From Hyphomicrobiales bacterium (GTDB lineage Bacteria; Pseudomonadota; Alphaproteobacteria; Rhizobiales; Rhizobiaceae), in assembly GCA_900489925.1 (NCBI GenBank), contig UEHQ01000021.1, forward strand, positions 1 to 64,000: a DNA stretch of 64,000 bases, read 5' to 3'. The translations under genes and the position numbers were made by a program. The notes under the pieces are model-generated. The model worked only from the letters and a program-made list of their open reading frames with translations. It was not told where the DNA came from and searched no databases. This document shows, piece by piece, positions 7,166 to 14,790 of the stretch (its first letter is position 1; every line of letters begins with the position of its first letter).

Positions 7166-7600
7166 TCAACCCTCGAAAGGAACGGAAATCTGGGAACGGG
7201 TCACGAGACCCTTCATGCACTCACCCGCCGCCGGGCCGTCGCATACCGGCGTGTCGTTGATCAGCACGCGGGTGACGGTCTCGCACTTGACGTTCGGCAT
7301 ATCGAACTGACGCACGCGCTTCTTGCCCTGCGGCAGATCCTTGAAATCGAGAACCGTGATGCGATCGACGGCATTCTTGTCGTTGAAGAAGGCGAGCTCG
7401 AAGGAGACCTTATTGATCGGCGCGGGAAGCTTGTTGAGCGCCACGAAGGTCATCATGCAACCCTTCTGCGATGGCGTCAGCGCGTTCAATTCGACATCGA
7501 GGTTCGCCGCCGGTGCTGCGTCCTGCGCATAGGCTGGAATCACGGCCGCCGCTGCGACAAAGCCACCCAACAAAAGCGTTGCAAACCTCGTGACCGCCAT
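7166..7600 (-). CDS. Secreted small protein with four cysteines, in tandem with tonB
   Basis: 144 aa. Signal peptide 1-25 ending AYAQ. The mature protein has four cysteines (C48, C106, C120, C128), which suggests two disulfide bonds in the periplasm. Segments such as TFVALNKLPAPINKVSFELAFF read as beta strands. I do not recognise the family beyond its recurrence next to tonB in rhizobia. It is 59 bp upstream of tonB on the same strand and begins 65 bp from the shared iron box, so iron-regulated co-expression with tonB is likely. Confidence 0.75.
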   Translation of the reverse strand: MAVTRFATLLLGGFVAAAAVIPAYAQDAAPAANLDVELNALTPSQKGCMMTFVALNKLPAPINKVSFELAFFNDKNAVDRITVLDFKDLPQGKKRVRQFDMPNVKCETVTRVLINDTPVCDGPAAGECMKGLVTRSQISVPFEG

Positions 7601-7625
7601 CGCGCCTCTCCAGAATTTTCTAAAA

Positions 7626-7638
7626 CTTGACTATCAAG
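7626..7638. promoter_or_regulatory. Palindrome CTTGA-CTA-TCAAG upstream of the tonB-side gene
   Basis: A perfect 5+5 bp palindrome 26 bp before the start at 7600, in the divergent iron-control region. The half-site resembles TGA...TCA, but with a 3-bp rather than 9-bp spacer. It could be a second regulator site; no specific protein can be named. Confidence 0.35.
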
Positions 7639-7665
7639 CTCCGCTATTGCGTCTTTAGAAAATGA

Positions 7666-7680
7666 TGACTATGAGAGTCA
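7666..7680 (+). promoter_or_regulatory. Iron-responsive operator (RirA box) of hmuPSTUV and the tonB side
   Basis: TGA-CTATGAGAG-TCA matches TGA-N9-TCA exactly. It lies between the divergent starts at 7600 and 7741, so it can control haem uptake genes and the tonB-side operon together. RirA-type control of hmu and tonB genes is established in rhizobia. Confidence 0.75.
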
Positions 7681-7740
7681 ACATAATTGTAGCCGGCAGG
7701 GGCGTTTAGCCGCCGGATAGAGTGGAATAAATCAACCGAA

Positions 7741-7923
7741 ATGATGGTCGAGAAGCCGGACACATTTGAGCATGCGCCGCTGGTGCGCGAAGCCTCGGCT
7801 GAAATGCGGATACTGGAAAGCGCGGAGATTTTCCGCGGCGCCTCCGAGATCATGATCCGTCATGACGGGGCCATCTACCGCATGAAAATCACCCGCCAGG
7901 GCAAGCTCATTTTGAACAAGTAA
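7741..7923 (+). CDS. hmuP: HmuP/HemP small haem-uptake regulator
   Basis: 60 aa; the second ATG at 7744 is an alternative start. The C-terminal half carries the HemP family signature IMIRHDGAIYRMKITRQGKL, ending in ILNK. HmuP proteins are known in Bradyrhizobium and Ensifer as positive regulators of the haem receptor gene. It is first in hmuPSTUV, 11 bp before hmuS. No outer-membrane haem receptor gene is present in this window, so its target must lie elsewhere. Confidence 0.88.
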   Translation: MMVEKPDTFEHAPLVREASAEMRILESAEIFRGASEIMIRHDGAIYRMKITRQGKLILNK

Positions 7924-7934
7924 GGGGTAAAGAC

Positions 7935-8984
7935 ATGACTGAGAACGCAAAGCCGACTCCCGCCGAAATCCGCGCATTCCGCGCCGAAAATCCCAAGATG
8001 CGCGAGCGCGACATCGCAGCTCAGCTTCAGATTTCGGAAGCAGCCCTCGTCGCAGCCGAAGTCGGCATCAGCGTAACCCGCATTGACGGTAGTGCCCTGA
8101 AGCTTCTGGAGCGCGTCGCCGAACTCGGTGAAGTCATGGCCCTCTCCCGCAACGAAAGTGCCGTCCACGAGAAGATCGGTGTCTACGAGAACATCAACTC
8201 CGGCCCGCACGCCTCGATCGTGCTCGGCGAAAACATCGATCTGCGTATCTTCCCCAGCCGCTGGGTCCACGGCTTTGCCGTTTCCAAGAAGGACGGGGAC
8301 CAGGAGCGGCTCAGCCTGCAATATTTCGACAAGGCAGGTGGCGCGGTTCACAAGGTGCATCTGCGCCCCGATTCGAACGTCGCCGCCTATCATGCCATCG
8401 TCCGCGACCTGAAGCTTGAGGACCAGTCGCAGGAATTCGTGGCCGACACCTCCGCAGCAGCAACCAGCGAAGATGGCGACGTCAGCCGCGAGGAACTGCG
8501 CGATCACTGGAGCAAGTTGACCGATACGCACGAATTTTTCGGCATGCTGCGCAAGCTCAAGATCGGCAGGCAGGCAGCCGTGCGGACCGTCGGCGACGAC
8601 TACGCCTGGAAGCTCGACAACAGCGCCACCGCCGAGATGATGCATGCTTCGGTGAAAGCCGGTCTGCCGATCATGTGCTTCGTCGCCAATGATGGCATCG
8701 TGCAGATCCATTCTGGCCCGATCTTCAACGTGCAGCCGATGGGTCCGTGGATCAACGTGCTCGACCCGACCTTCCACCTGCATCTACGCCAGGATCACAT
8801 CGCCGAAACCTGGGCCGTTCGCAAGCCGACCAAGGATGGCCACGTCACCTCGCTGGAAGCCTATGATGCCAATGGTGAAATGATCATTCAGTTCTTCGGC
8901 AAGCGCAAGGAAGGTTCCGACGAGCGCTCCGACTGGCGCGAAATCATGGAAAGCCTGCCAAAGGCGACCAGCGTTGCCGCGTGA
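7935..8984 (+). CDS. hmuS: HmuS haem-degrading/trafficking protein
   Basis: 349 aa, the standard two-repeat HemS/ChuS architecture: an N-terminal repeat (about 1-165) and a C-terminal repeat (about 175-345), each a split beta barrel. Haem-contacting segments such as SRWVHGFAV and VQIHSGPI are visible. It receives haem from the inner-membrane transporter and stores or degrades it in the cytoplasm. A ribosome site (aagggg) precedes the ATG. It lies between hmuP and hmuT in one operon. Confidence 0.92.
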   Translation: MTENAKPTPAEIRAFRAENPKMRERDIAAQLQISEAALVAAEVGISVTRIDGSALKLLERVAELGEVMALSRNESAVHEKIGVYENINSGPHASIVLGENIDLRIFPSRWVHGFAVSKKDGDQERLSLQYFDKAGGAVHKVHLRPDSNVAAYHAIVRDLKLEDQSQEFVADTSAAATSEDGDVSREELRDHWSKLTDTHEFFGMLRKLKIGRQAAVRTVGDDYAWKLDNSATAEMMHASVKAGLPIMCFVANDGIVQIHSGPIFNVQPMGPWINVLDPTFHLHLRQDHIAETWAVRKPTKDGHVTSLEAYDANGEMIIQFFGKRKEGSDERSDWREIMESLPKATSVAA

Positions 8985-8999
8985 GACAGGGAGGTGAGA

Positions 9000-9902
9000 A
9001 TGCGTAAACACACGAAGCAGGGGCCTCTGTCCGCAACGAAGCTTGGCCGCGCACTGGCGGCCCTGCCCCTCGTGGCATTGCTGCTCGGCTCTTCGGTAGC
9101 CCACGCCGAGGACAAGGTGGACACGACCCGCATCGTATCCGTCGGCGGCGACGTGACCGAGATCATCTACGCACTTGGGGAAGAAAAGCACCTCGTCGCG
9201 CGCGACACCACGAGCATGTTCCCTCAGGAAGCCATGAAGCTGCCTGATGTCGGCTACATGCGCGCGCTCTCCCCCGAGGGTATCCTTGCCTTGAGCCCGA
9301 CATCAATCATCGCCATCGAGGGCGCTGGTCCGCCCGAGGCGCTGACCGTTCTCAAGAGCGCAAGCGTTCCCTTCGAAACCGTGCCCAACGCCTATACCCG
9401 CGACGGCATCCTGGCGAAGATCGAGAAGGTCGGCGCCCTGCTTGGCGTGGACGACAAGGCAAAGGCGCTCGAAGCGAGCGTCAGCGCCGATCTCGACGCG
9501 GCAATCGCCGATGCGGGCAAGCGAGCCGAAAAGGATCGCAAGAGGGTGCTGTTCATCCTCAGCCTGCAGGGCGGCAAGGTCATGGCATCTGGCACGGGAA
9601 CGGCTGCGGACGGCATCATCAAGCTTTCTGGCGCGATCAATGCCGCCGGCGACTTCCCCGGGTACAAGCCGTTGACCGATGAGGCGATCATCGAGGCCAA
9701 GCCCGACGTGATCCTGATGATGAACCGCGGCGACGGTGCATCGACCACGAACGAGGAACTCTTGAAGCAGCCGGCGCTCGCACTGACGCCTGCCCTTCAA
9801 AACAAGGCAGTCATCCGCATGGACGGCCTGCACCTCCTCGGCTTCGGTCCCCGCACGGCAAGCGCTGTGCGTGAGTTGAACGCAGCGATGTACGGGGGCT
9901 GA
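9000..9902 (+). CDS. hmuT: HmuT periplasmic haem-binding protein
   Basis: 300 aa from the ATG at 9000. GGGAGGTGA just upstream fits this ATG; the in-frame GTG at 8994 overlaps that site and is rejected. A signal peptide covers about residues 1-37 (ending HAED). The remainder is a class III solute-binding protein (TRIVSVGGDVTEIIYALG, the lobe-1 start of TroA/FepB folds). It passes haem to HmuUV. Starts 15 bp after hmuS. Confidence 0.92.
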   Translation: MRKHTKQGPLSATKLGRALAALPLVALLLGSSVAHAEDKVDTTRIVSVGGDVTEIIYALGEEKHLVARDTTSMFPQEAMKLPDVGYMRALSPEGILALSPTSIIAIEGAGPPEALTVLKSASVPFETVPNAYTRDGILAKIEKVGALLGVDDKAKALEASVSADLDAAIADAGKRAEKDRKRVLFILSLQGGKVMASGTGTAADGIIKLSGAINAAGDFPGYKPLTDEAIIEAKPDVILMMNRGDGASTTNEELLKQPALALTPALQNKAVIRMDGLHLLGFGPRTASAVRELNAAMYGG

Positions 9903-9903
9903 T

Positions 9904-11016
9904 ATGGCCCTCCCGGATGCCATGCGAGGAGAACGCGCACTGTTTTCACCGGCAACGCTTCGCGAACGCCATCAGGCTGGCGATCGCGGACCGCTTGCGC
10001 TGCTGGTGATCGCCCTTCTCGTCATCGGCTCCGTCCTGTCACTGCTGTTCTCGGTGACGACAGGCGCATCCGACGCATCGTTTCTGGATGTCATCGCCAA
10101 CGTCGCCGGTTCCGCGGATGCGCTCAACATGCGCGACCGGATCATCATTTTCGACATTCGCATGCCGCGTGCCATCCTCGGCTTCCTGGTGGGCGGCTCG
10201 CTGGCCGTTTCCGGCGCTGTCATGCAGGGCCTCTTCCGCAATCCGCTTGCAGATCCCGGCCTTGTCGGCGTTTCCTCGGGCGCCAGCTTCGGCGCGGTGG
10301 TCATGATCGTGCTCGGCGGCACCTTTGCGGCACCCGTCTATACCCTCATGGGCATCTATGCCCTGCCAGTCGCAGCTTTTGCCGGCGGATTGGTGACCAC
10401 ACTGCTGCTTTACCGGATCGCAACGAGCAACGGCCAGACATCCGTTGCGACCATGCTGCTGGCCGGCATCGCGCTCGGCTCACTCGCCACGGCACTGACC
10501 GGCGTCCTGATCTACATGGCCAACGACCAGCAGCTGCGAGACCTGACCTTTTGGGGCATGGGATCGCTGGCCGGCGCGACCTGGACGAAGATCGCGGCCG
10601 CAGCTCCCATCATCCTCCTGTCCTTTGCCGCGATGCCGTTCATCGCCCGCGGCCTGAACGCCATCACGCTTGGGGAAGCCGCCGCCTTCCACATGGGCGT
10701 CTCCGTTCAGCGCCTGAAGAACATCGCGATCGTCACGGTTGCCGCCGCCACCGGCGCCTCGGTTGCAGTCAGTGGCGGCATCGGCTTTGTCGGCATCGTG
10801 GTACCGCATGTTCTGCGCATGGTCATCGGGCCCGACCACCGCTATCTCCTCCCGGCATCAGCCCTGCTCGGCGGCTCCCTGCTGATCTTCGCCGACGTTC
10901 TGGCCCGCACCGCCGTCGCACCCGCGGAGTTGCCGATCGGTATCATCACCGCAGCTGTCGGCGGTCCATTCTTCCTGTGGATCCTGCTGCGCCAGCGCGC
11001 TCGGCTTTCCCTTTGA
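9904..11016 (+). CDS. hmuU: HmuU haem ABC transporter permease
   Basis: 370 aa FecCD/BtuC-type permease with about ten transmembrane segments. Family marks are RMPRAILGFLVGGSLAVSG near residue 90, NPLADPGLVGVSSGASFG near 115, and GFVGIVVPHVLRM near 300. It forms the inner-membrane channel with HmuV. The start lies one base after the hmuT stop, indicating coupling. Confidence 0.92.
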   Translation: MALPDAMRGERALFSPATLRERHQAGDRGPLALLVIALLVIGSVLSLLFSVTTGASDASFLDVIANVAGSADALNMRDRIIIFDIRMPRAILGFLVGGSLAVSGAVMQGLFRNPLADPGLVGVSSGASFGAVVMIVLGGTFAAPVYTLMGIYALPVAAFAGGLVTTLLLYRIATSNGQTSVATMLLAGIALGSLATALTGVLIYMANDQQLRDLTFWGMGSLAGATWTKIAAAAPIILLSFAAMPFIARGLNAITLGEAAAFHMGVSVQRLKNIAIVTVAAATGASVAVSGGIGFVGIVVPHVLRMVIGPDHRYLLPASALLGGSLLIFADVLARTAVAPAELPIGIITAAVGGPFFLWILLRQRARLSL

Positions 11017-11026
11017 GTGACTTGCA

Positions 11027-11818
11027 ATGATTGAAGTATCCGGCGTCTCCGTCCGCCTGTCGGGCAAAACAATCGTGCACGGCGCGAGCTTCGCTGCCGA
11101 GCCGGGGCATCTGACGGCGATTGCCGGGCCTAACGGATCCGGCAAGACCACCACCATGAAAGCCGTGTCCGGCGAACTTCCCTACGAAGGAATCGCGCGT
11201 ATAAACGGTCACGACATCCGATCCCTTCAGCCGTGGCAGCTGGCGACATTGCGCGGTGTCCTGCCGCAGGCGAGCACGATCTCTTTCCCGTTCACCGTCC
11301 GCGAAGTTGTCCGAATGGGCCTTACCTCGGGACTCAACCGCAATCCCGACAAGGCGGAGCAGACCGCGGCGCGCGCCCTGGAGGCGGTCGACCTTGGCGG
11401 CTACGAGGGACGTTTCTACCAGCAGCTTTCGGGTGGCGAACAGCAACGCGTACAGCTTGCAAGGGTTCTCTGCCAGATCCCTGAGCCGGTCGTAGACGGT
11501 CGGCCATGCTGGCTCCTGCTCGACGAGCCGGTGTCGAGCCTCGACATCAGCCACCAATTGACGATCATGCGGCTTGCACGCACCTTCTGCAACAATGGCG
11601 GCGGCGTTATTGCCGTCATGCACGACCTCAACCTCACGGCCCTCTTCGCAGACCGCATTATCCTGATGAAATCCGGCGCCATAGCCGCCTCGGGAAGCGT
11701 CCACGACGTGCTGACCGATGAGACGATGCAATCGGTGTTCGGCTGCCCGCTCCGGATCAACCGGGTACCGGACGACGACACGCCGTTCGTTCTTGCACAC
11801 AGTGCAGTTCAGGGTTGA
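11027..11818 (+). CDS. hmuV: HmuV haem ABC transporter ATPase
   Basis: 263 aa. Walker A GPNGSGKTT at 34-42, ABC signature LSGGEQQR from residue 134, Walker B LLLDEPVSSLD and the H-loop in AVMHDLN. It powers HmuU for haem import. Last gene of hmuPSTUV, 10 bp after hmuU. An EcfG promoter for the next operon begins 10 bp after its stop. Confidence 0.92.
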   Translation: MIEVSGVSVRLSGKTIVHGASFAAEPGHLTAIAGPNGSGKTTTMKAVSGELPYEGIARINGHDIRSLQPWQLATLRGVLPQASTISFPFTVREVVRMGLTSGLNRNPDKAEQTAARALEAVDLGGYEGRFYQQLSGGEQQRVQLARVLCQIPEPVVDGRPCWLLLDEPVSSLDISHQLTIMRLARTFCNNGGGVIAVMHDLNLTALFADRIILMKSGAIAASGSVHDVLTDETMQSVFGCPLRINRVPDDDTPFVLAHSAVQG

Positions 11819-11828
11819 TCAACCGGCG

Positions 11829-11853
11829 GGAACTTTTGTCCAACGGCGGCGTT
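11829..11853 (+). promoter_or_regulatory. EcfG-type promoter of the DUF883/holin-like pair
   Basis: GGAAC at 11829-11833, 16-bp spacer, CGTT at 11850-11853. It is 108 bp before the GTG start at 11962, and the downstream genes are typical stress-induced membrane proteins. Confidence 0.8.
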
Positions 11854-11961
11854 AAGCCTTTGATTTGGGTCACTGCCGGGCATGTTTTCTTGATGTAGCT
11901 TGCGTGGCGATCTGGTGTTAAATCAGGCAGCACAAAAGTGCTGTAACAATGGAGAAAACCC

Positions 11962-12312
11962 GTGGCTTCTTCTTTCCTGCACTCCGCCCGCAGCCGGCGC
12001 AATGGCAACGGCACGCTTCACAGCATTGAATCGACAATCGAGGACCAGATTGAATCGCTGCGCGACGAAATCGCGGTGCTGACGCAGGCCCTCGGAAAGA
12101 CCTCACGCCGACAGGGCGAGAAAGTCCGCTACCAGGCAGCAGCGGGTTATGACGAGCTCGTGGGACGAAGCGAAGATCTGCTGCGCGAACTGCAGGATGG
12201 TTACCTTCGCGGCACGAAGGAAATGCGAAACACGGTGCGCAAGCACCCCATTGCGACGGTCGGCGCAGCTGCCGTTTTCGGCCTCGTCGTCGCCCTGCTC
12301 GCGCGGCGCTAG
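11962..12312 (+). CDS. DUF883/ElaB-like membrane-anchored protein
   Basis: 116 aa from a GTG start with ggagaaaa upstream. An N-terminal disordered part leads to a long amphipathic helix (about 20-95, heptad pattern around IEDQIESLRDEIAVLTQALG) and a C-terminal membrane anchor of glycine/alanine type, ending in ALLARR. This is the layout of ElaB/YqjD family proteins, which tether to the inner membrane and are induced by stress or stationary phase. It shares an EcfG promoter with the following gene. Confidence 0.75.
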   Translation: MASSFLHSARSRRNGNGTLHSIESTIEDQIESLRDEIAVLTQALGKTSRRQGEKVRYQAAAGYDELVGRSEDLLRELQDGYLRGTKEMRNTVRKHPIATVGAAAVFGLVVALLARR

Positions 12313-12320
12313 GAGGCTCG

Positions 12321-12722
12321 ATGCTGTTTCCAATCCTCAGCCTTCTGATAGGCACGAGCGTAAATCGGACCGTTGCGCGAACCAAGCGCAACGGTATTTT
12401 CATTGCCATCGCCGTTCTCTTCGTCCTGACAGCCTATGCGCTGGCGGTCGTGGCGGGCGCGATATGGCTTGCCGGCATCTATGGACCGATCGGGGCAGCG
12501 CTTTTCCTTGCCGCCTGCGCACTTTTGATCGCGATCATCGTCGTCGTCGTGATGATGGTGATCAATGCCCAGGAAGCGCGCCGCGCCGCGGAGCGTCGTC
12601 AAGCGCTTGAATCGCTGGCTGCCGCCGGCATCGGCCTTGTCCGCGCCCAGCCTCTACTGACCGCGGGCATTATTGCTGCACTCGTTGCTTCCAATCTCAT
12701 GGGCTCGAAAAGCCGAGACTAG
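12321..12722 (+). CDS. Phage-holin-superfamily (YqjE/Holin-X-like) membrane protein
   Basis: 133 aa. Two strongly hydrophobic segments at about 26-50 and 56-81, then a basic helix rich in Ala/Arg/Glu and a weaker hydrophobic region near 105-125. This matches the Holin-X/YqjE proteins that sit next to DUF883 genes and is not evidence for a prophage. It starts 8 bp after the DUF883 gene and is part of its stress-regulated operon. Confidence 0.72.
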   Translation: MLFPILSLLIGTSVNRTVARTKRNGIFIAIAVLFVLTAYALAVVAGAIWLAGIYGPIGAALFLAACALLIAIIVVVVMMVINAQEARRAAERRQALESLAAAGIGLVRAQPLLTAGIIAALVASNLMGSKSRD

Positions 12723-12733
12723 ACAAGACCAAC

Positions 12734-12770
12734 AAAAAAGCCGGCGCCCTGAGGGCGACCGGCCTTTTTT
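12734..12770. terminator. Bidirectional intrinsic terminator
   Basis: A-run, GCCGG-C-GCCC, loop tga, GGGC-GA-CCGGC, then a T-run of six. It ends the holin-like operon on the plus strand and ecfG, which stops at 12788, on the minus strand. Confidence 0.85.
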
Positions 12771-12787
12771 CTCCCATTTTATCTCTC

Positions 12788-13342
12788 TCAGAAGGCAAAC
12801 GCCTTCGATGTCAGCGGCGAGGACGTTGCATCCGGGCCGAAATCCGCCTCGCCTGAAATCTGCAGCAGTTCCTGCAGGCGCTGGCGAGCGCGGTTAACGC
12901 GGCTCTTGATGGTTCCCACCGCACATCCGCAGATCTCCGCTGCCTCCTCGTAGGAGAAACCGGACGCTCCCACGAGAATGATCGCTTCGCGCTGATCCGG
13001 CGGCAGCTGATCCAGAGCCTTCTTGAAGTCCTGGAGATCGAGCGCACCGTATTGCGAGGGATGCGTCGCCATTGATTCGGTGAACAGGCCATCGCTGTCC
13101 TGTATCTCGCGACCGGCCTTGCGCATCTGGCTGTAGAGTTCGTTGCGCAGGATGGTGAAGAGCCACGCCTTCATGTTTGTGCCCATCTCGAAGTGGTCCT
13201 GCTTGGCCCAGGCCTTCATGATGGTGTCCTGCACGAGATCGTCGGCGCGATCGTGGCGGCCGATCAGCGAAATCGCAAAAGCACGCAGGCTCGGCAAGGC
13301 CGCAAGAAGCTCGCGCTTGAAACTTGGTTGCTGCTTATCCAT
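12788..13342 (-). CDS. ecfG: EcfG/RpoE2 general stress sigma factor
   Basis: 184 aa. Region 2 is visible at about 20-75 (RADDLVQDTIMKAWAK, AWLFTILRNELYSQMRK) and region 4 at about 112-165 (LPPDQREAIILVGASGFSYE then GTIKSRVNRARQRL). EcfG is held by NepR and freed when phosphorylated PhyR binds NepR. It is cotranscribed with nepR, 8 bp after it. The window has several matching GGAAC-N16/17-CGTT promoters, including ones at its own locus. Confidence 0.92.
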   Translation of the reverse strand: MDKQQPSFKRELLAALPSLRAFAISLIGRHDRADDLVQDTIMKAWAKQDHFEMGTNMKAWLFTILRNELYSQMRKAGREIQDSDGLFTESMATHPSQYGALDLQDFKKALDQLPPDQREAIILVGASGFSYEEAAEICGCAVGTIKSRVNRARQRLQELLQISGEADFGPDATSSPLTSKAFAF

Positions 13343-13350
13343 CGGGCCAC

Positions 13351-13557
13351 CTACTTCATGGCCTTGGCCGAAGCCATGAATTCAGCCTGATCCAACTTCT
13401 CGAGCAGATCAAGAAAACGATCTGGAATCGTCTCCTCCTGAACAGCTGCATACAACGACCTTAATCTGATCCCGATCTGGCTATTGGGGTCCAGAATGTC
13501 GCTTGCACGTAATTCAAGTCTTTGTTGATCCAGCTCTTCGTTCTTGCGCGTTGTCAT
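13351..13557 (-). CDS. nepR: NepR anti-sigma factor
   Basis: 68 aa with the conserved NepR core IGIRLRSLYAAVQEETIPDR, followed by FLDLLEKLDQA, which forms the two helices that clamp EcfG or PhyR. It is first of the nepR-ecfG operon and faces phyR across a 252-bp control region with back-to-back EcfG promoters, the classical layout of the general stress locus. Confidence 0.92.
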   Translation of the reverse strand: MTTRKNEELDQQRLELRASDILDPNSQIGIRLRSLYAAVQEETIPDRFLDLLEKLDQAEFMASAKAMK

Positions 13558-13623
13558 TAACCTACACTTTTTGCCTGTTGTTCTTGAGCGTCGTACGCCA
13601 GCCGAAATACTTTTACATATCAG

Positions 13624-13640
13624 TCAGCCAAGTTGGCTGA
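13624..13640. promoter_or_regulatory. 17-bp palindrome in the nepR leader region
   Basis: TCAGCCAA-G-TTGGCTGA, 8-bp perfect arms, located 67 bp upstream of the nepR start and between it and its EcfG promoter. It could be a DNA operator or a hairpin in the nepR 5' untranslated RNA. No known regulator site is recognised. Confidence 0.4.
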
Positions 13641-13701
13641 ACGTCTAAATGCCATTATTTCGGTTAAGCTTTCACAGGCGCCCTCTGTTCGCTGCGAGGA
13701 G

Positions 13702-13726
13702 AATGCGCCGCCTCAAAAAAAGTTCC
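13702..13726 (-). promoter_or_regulatory. EcfG-like promoter of nepR-ecfG
   Basis: On the minus strand GGAAC (13726-13722), 16 bp, CATT (13705-13702). The -35 is perfect and the -10 has one change from CGTT. It gives a long leader (about 140 nt) before nepR. Confidence 0.65.
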
Positions 13727-13746
13727 TGACGCATAGGAACTTTTTT
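13716..13746. repeat. 12-bp inverted repeat holding two back-to-back -35 elements
   Basis: AAAAAAGTTCCT, 7-nt loop, AGGAACTTTTTT. Each arm contains one GGAAC -35 element, pointing away from the centre, so the palindrome is a symmetrical divergent promoter core for phyR and nepR-ecfG. As RNA it also resembles an A/T-flanked terminator hairpin. Confidence 0.75.
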
Positions 13747-13761
13747 GCAGTGTAGCGCGTT
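13736..13761 (+). promoter_or_regulatory. phyR: EcfG-type promoter of phyR
   Basis: GGAAC at 13736-13740, 17-bp spacer, CGTT at 13758-13761; 48 bp before the phyR start. It implies positive feedback of the stress response on phyR. Confidence 0.8.
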
Positions 13762-13809
13762 CCCATTTCCGATAGAGCCGTTAGCCGGCCCTACACATGG
13801 GAGCTATAA

Positions 13810-14604
13810 ATGACACTTTCGACTCGAATTGCGCCGCACCTTCCATATCTGCGCCGCTATTCCCGCGCATTGACCGGCACGCAGACTTCGGGCGACGCTT
13901 ACGTCGCAGCTGTTCTTGAAGCCATCATTACCGACATCACCATTTTCCCTGACACGGCCAATGACCGTGTCGCACTATATAAACTCTTCACGGATCTCTT
14001 CGGTTCCGCGACGGTCCAGATTCCGGAACCCTCATCGCCCTACGCCTGGGAGCAAAAGGCGACCGTCAATCTCGCCAAAGTTTCGCCACGCGCGCGCCAG
14101 GCCTTCATTCTGGCTTCGGTCGAGAATTTCCGTGTCGTCGAGATCGCCGAAATCCTTGGTGTCAGCGAACAGGACGTCGTCGCTCTGCTCGACAGCGCCT
14201 CGCGCGAAATCTCTCGCCAGGTCGCGACCGATATCATGATCATCGAGGACGAACCGCTCATCGCCATGGACATCGAACAGATGGTCGAGAGCCTTGGCCA
14301 TCGCGTTACCGGCATCGCGCGCACCCACTCGGAAGCAGTTGCCCTCTACAACAAGACCAAGCCCAGCATGGTCCTTGCCGACATCCAGCTCGCCGACGGC
14401 AGCTCGGGGATCGACGCGGTCAACGATATCCTGAAGACATCCAGTGTGCCGGTGATTTTCATCACCGCGTTTCCGGAACGCTTGCTCACCGGTGAGCGGC
14501 CGGAGCCGACATTCCTGGTCACCAAGCCGTTCAACCCCGACATGGTCAAAGCATTGATCAGCCAAGCGCTTTTCTTCAATGAGACGACCAGAGCTGCCGC
14601 TTGA
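13810..14604 (+). CDS. phyR: PhyR anti-anti-sigma response regulator
   Basis: 264 aa. Residues 1-130 are the sigma-like domain that mimics EcfG and binds NepR; residues about 140-255 form a receiver domain with acidic pocket IIEDEPLIAMD, phosphoacceptor D191 (VLADIQLADG) and the FATGUY-type motif with PVIFITAFPE and lysine in VTKPF. Phosphorylation opens the protein so that it captures NepR and releases EcfG. The next gene on the same strand is a histidine kinase. Confidence 0.93.
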   Translation: MTLSTRIAPHLPYLRRYSRALTGTQTSGDAYVAAVLEAIITDITIFPDTANDRVALYKLFTDLFGSATVQIPEPSSPYAWEQKATVNLAKVSPRARQAFILASVENFRVVEIAEILGVSEQDVVALLDSASREISRQVATDIMIIEDEPLIAMDIEQMVESLGHRVTGIARTHSEAVALYNKTKPSMVLADIQLADGSSGIDAVNDILKTSSVPVIFITAFPERLLTGERPEPTFLVTKPFNPDMVKALISQALFFNETTRAAA

Positions 14605-14624
14605 GGCGAAATTTCACGAACTGC

Positions 14625-14649
14625 GGAACAAAGAGAAAGGGCGAGCGTT
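14625..14649 (+). promoter_or_regulatory. EcfG-type promoter of the histidine kinase gene
   Basis: GGAAC at 14625-14629, 16-bp spacer, CGTT at 14646-14649. It starts 21 bp after the phyR stop and about 140 bp before the kinase start, so the kinase can be induced separately from phyR. Confidence 0.8.
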
Positions 14650-14790
14650 CCAGTCAATCTGGGGCGCTTGTCGTTCTTGAAATTTAACGGTTTGTGGAGC
14701 GCTTGTCTTTAACATGAAACGACCTGCGGGGTATCCCATCAAGGGCGCCCCGCTCCAGCGGCAACATGGGAATCGACGGAAGGCGGCTTG

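Noticed and set aside
12321..12722. Holin-like gene as sign of a prophage
   Set aside because: No other phage gene nearby; holin-superfamily proteins beside DUF883 genes are common chromosomal stress genes.
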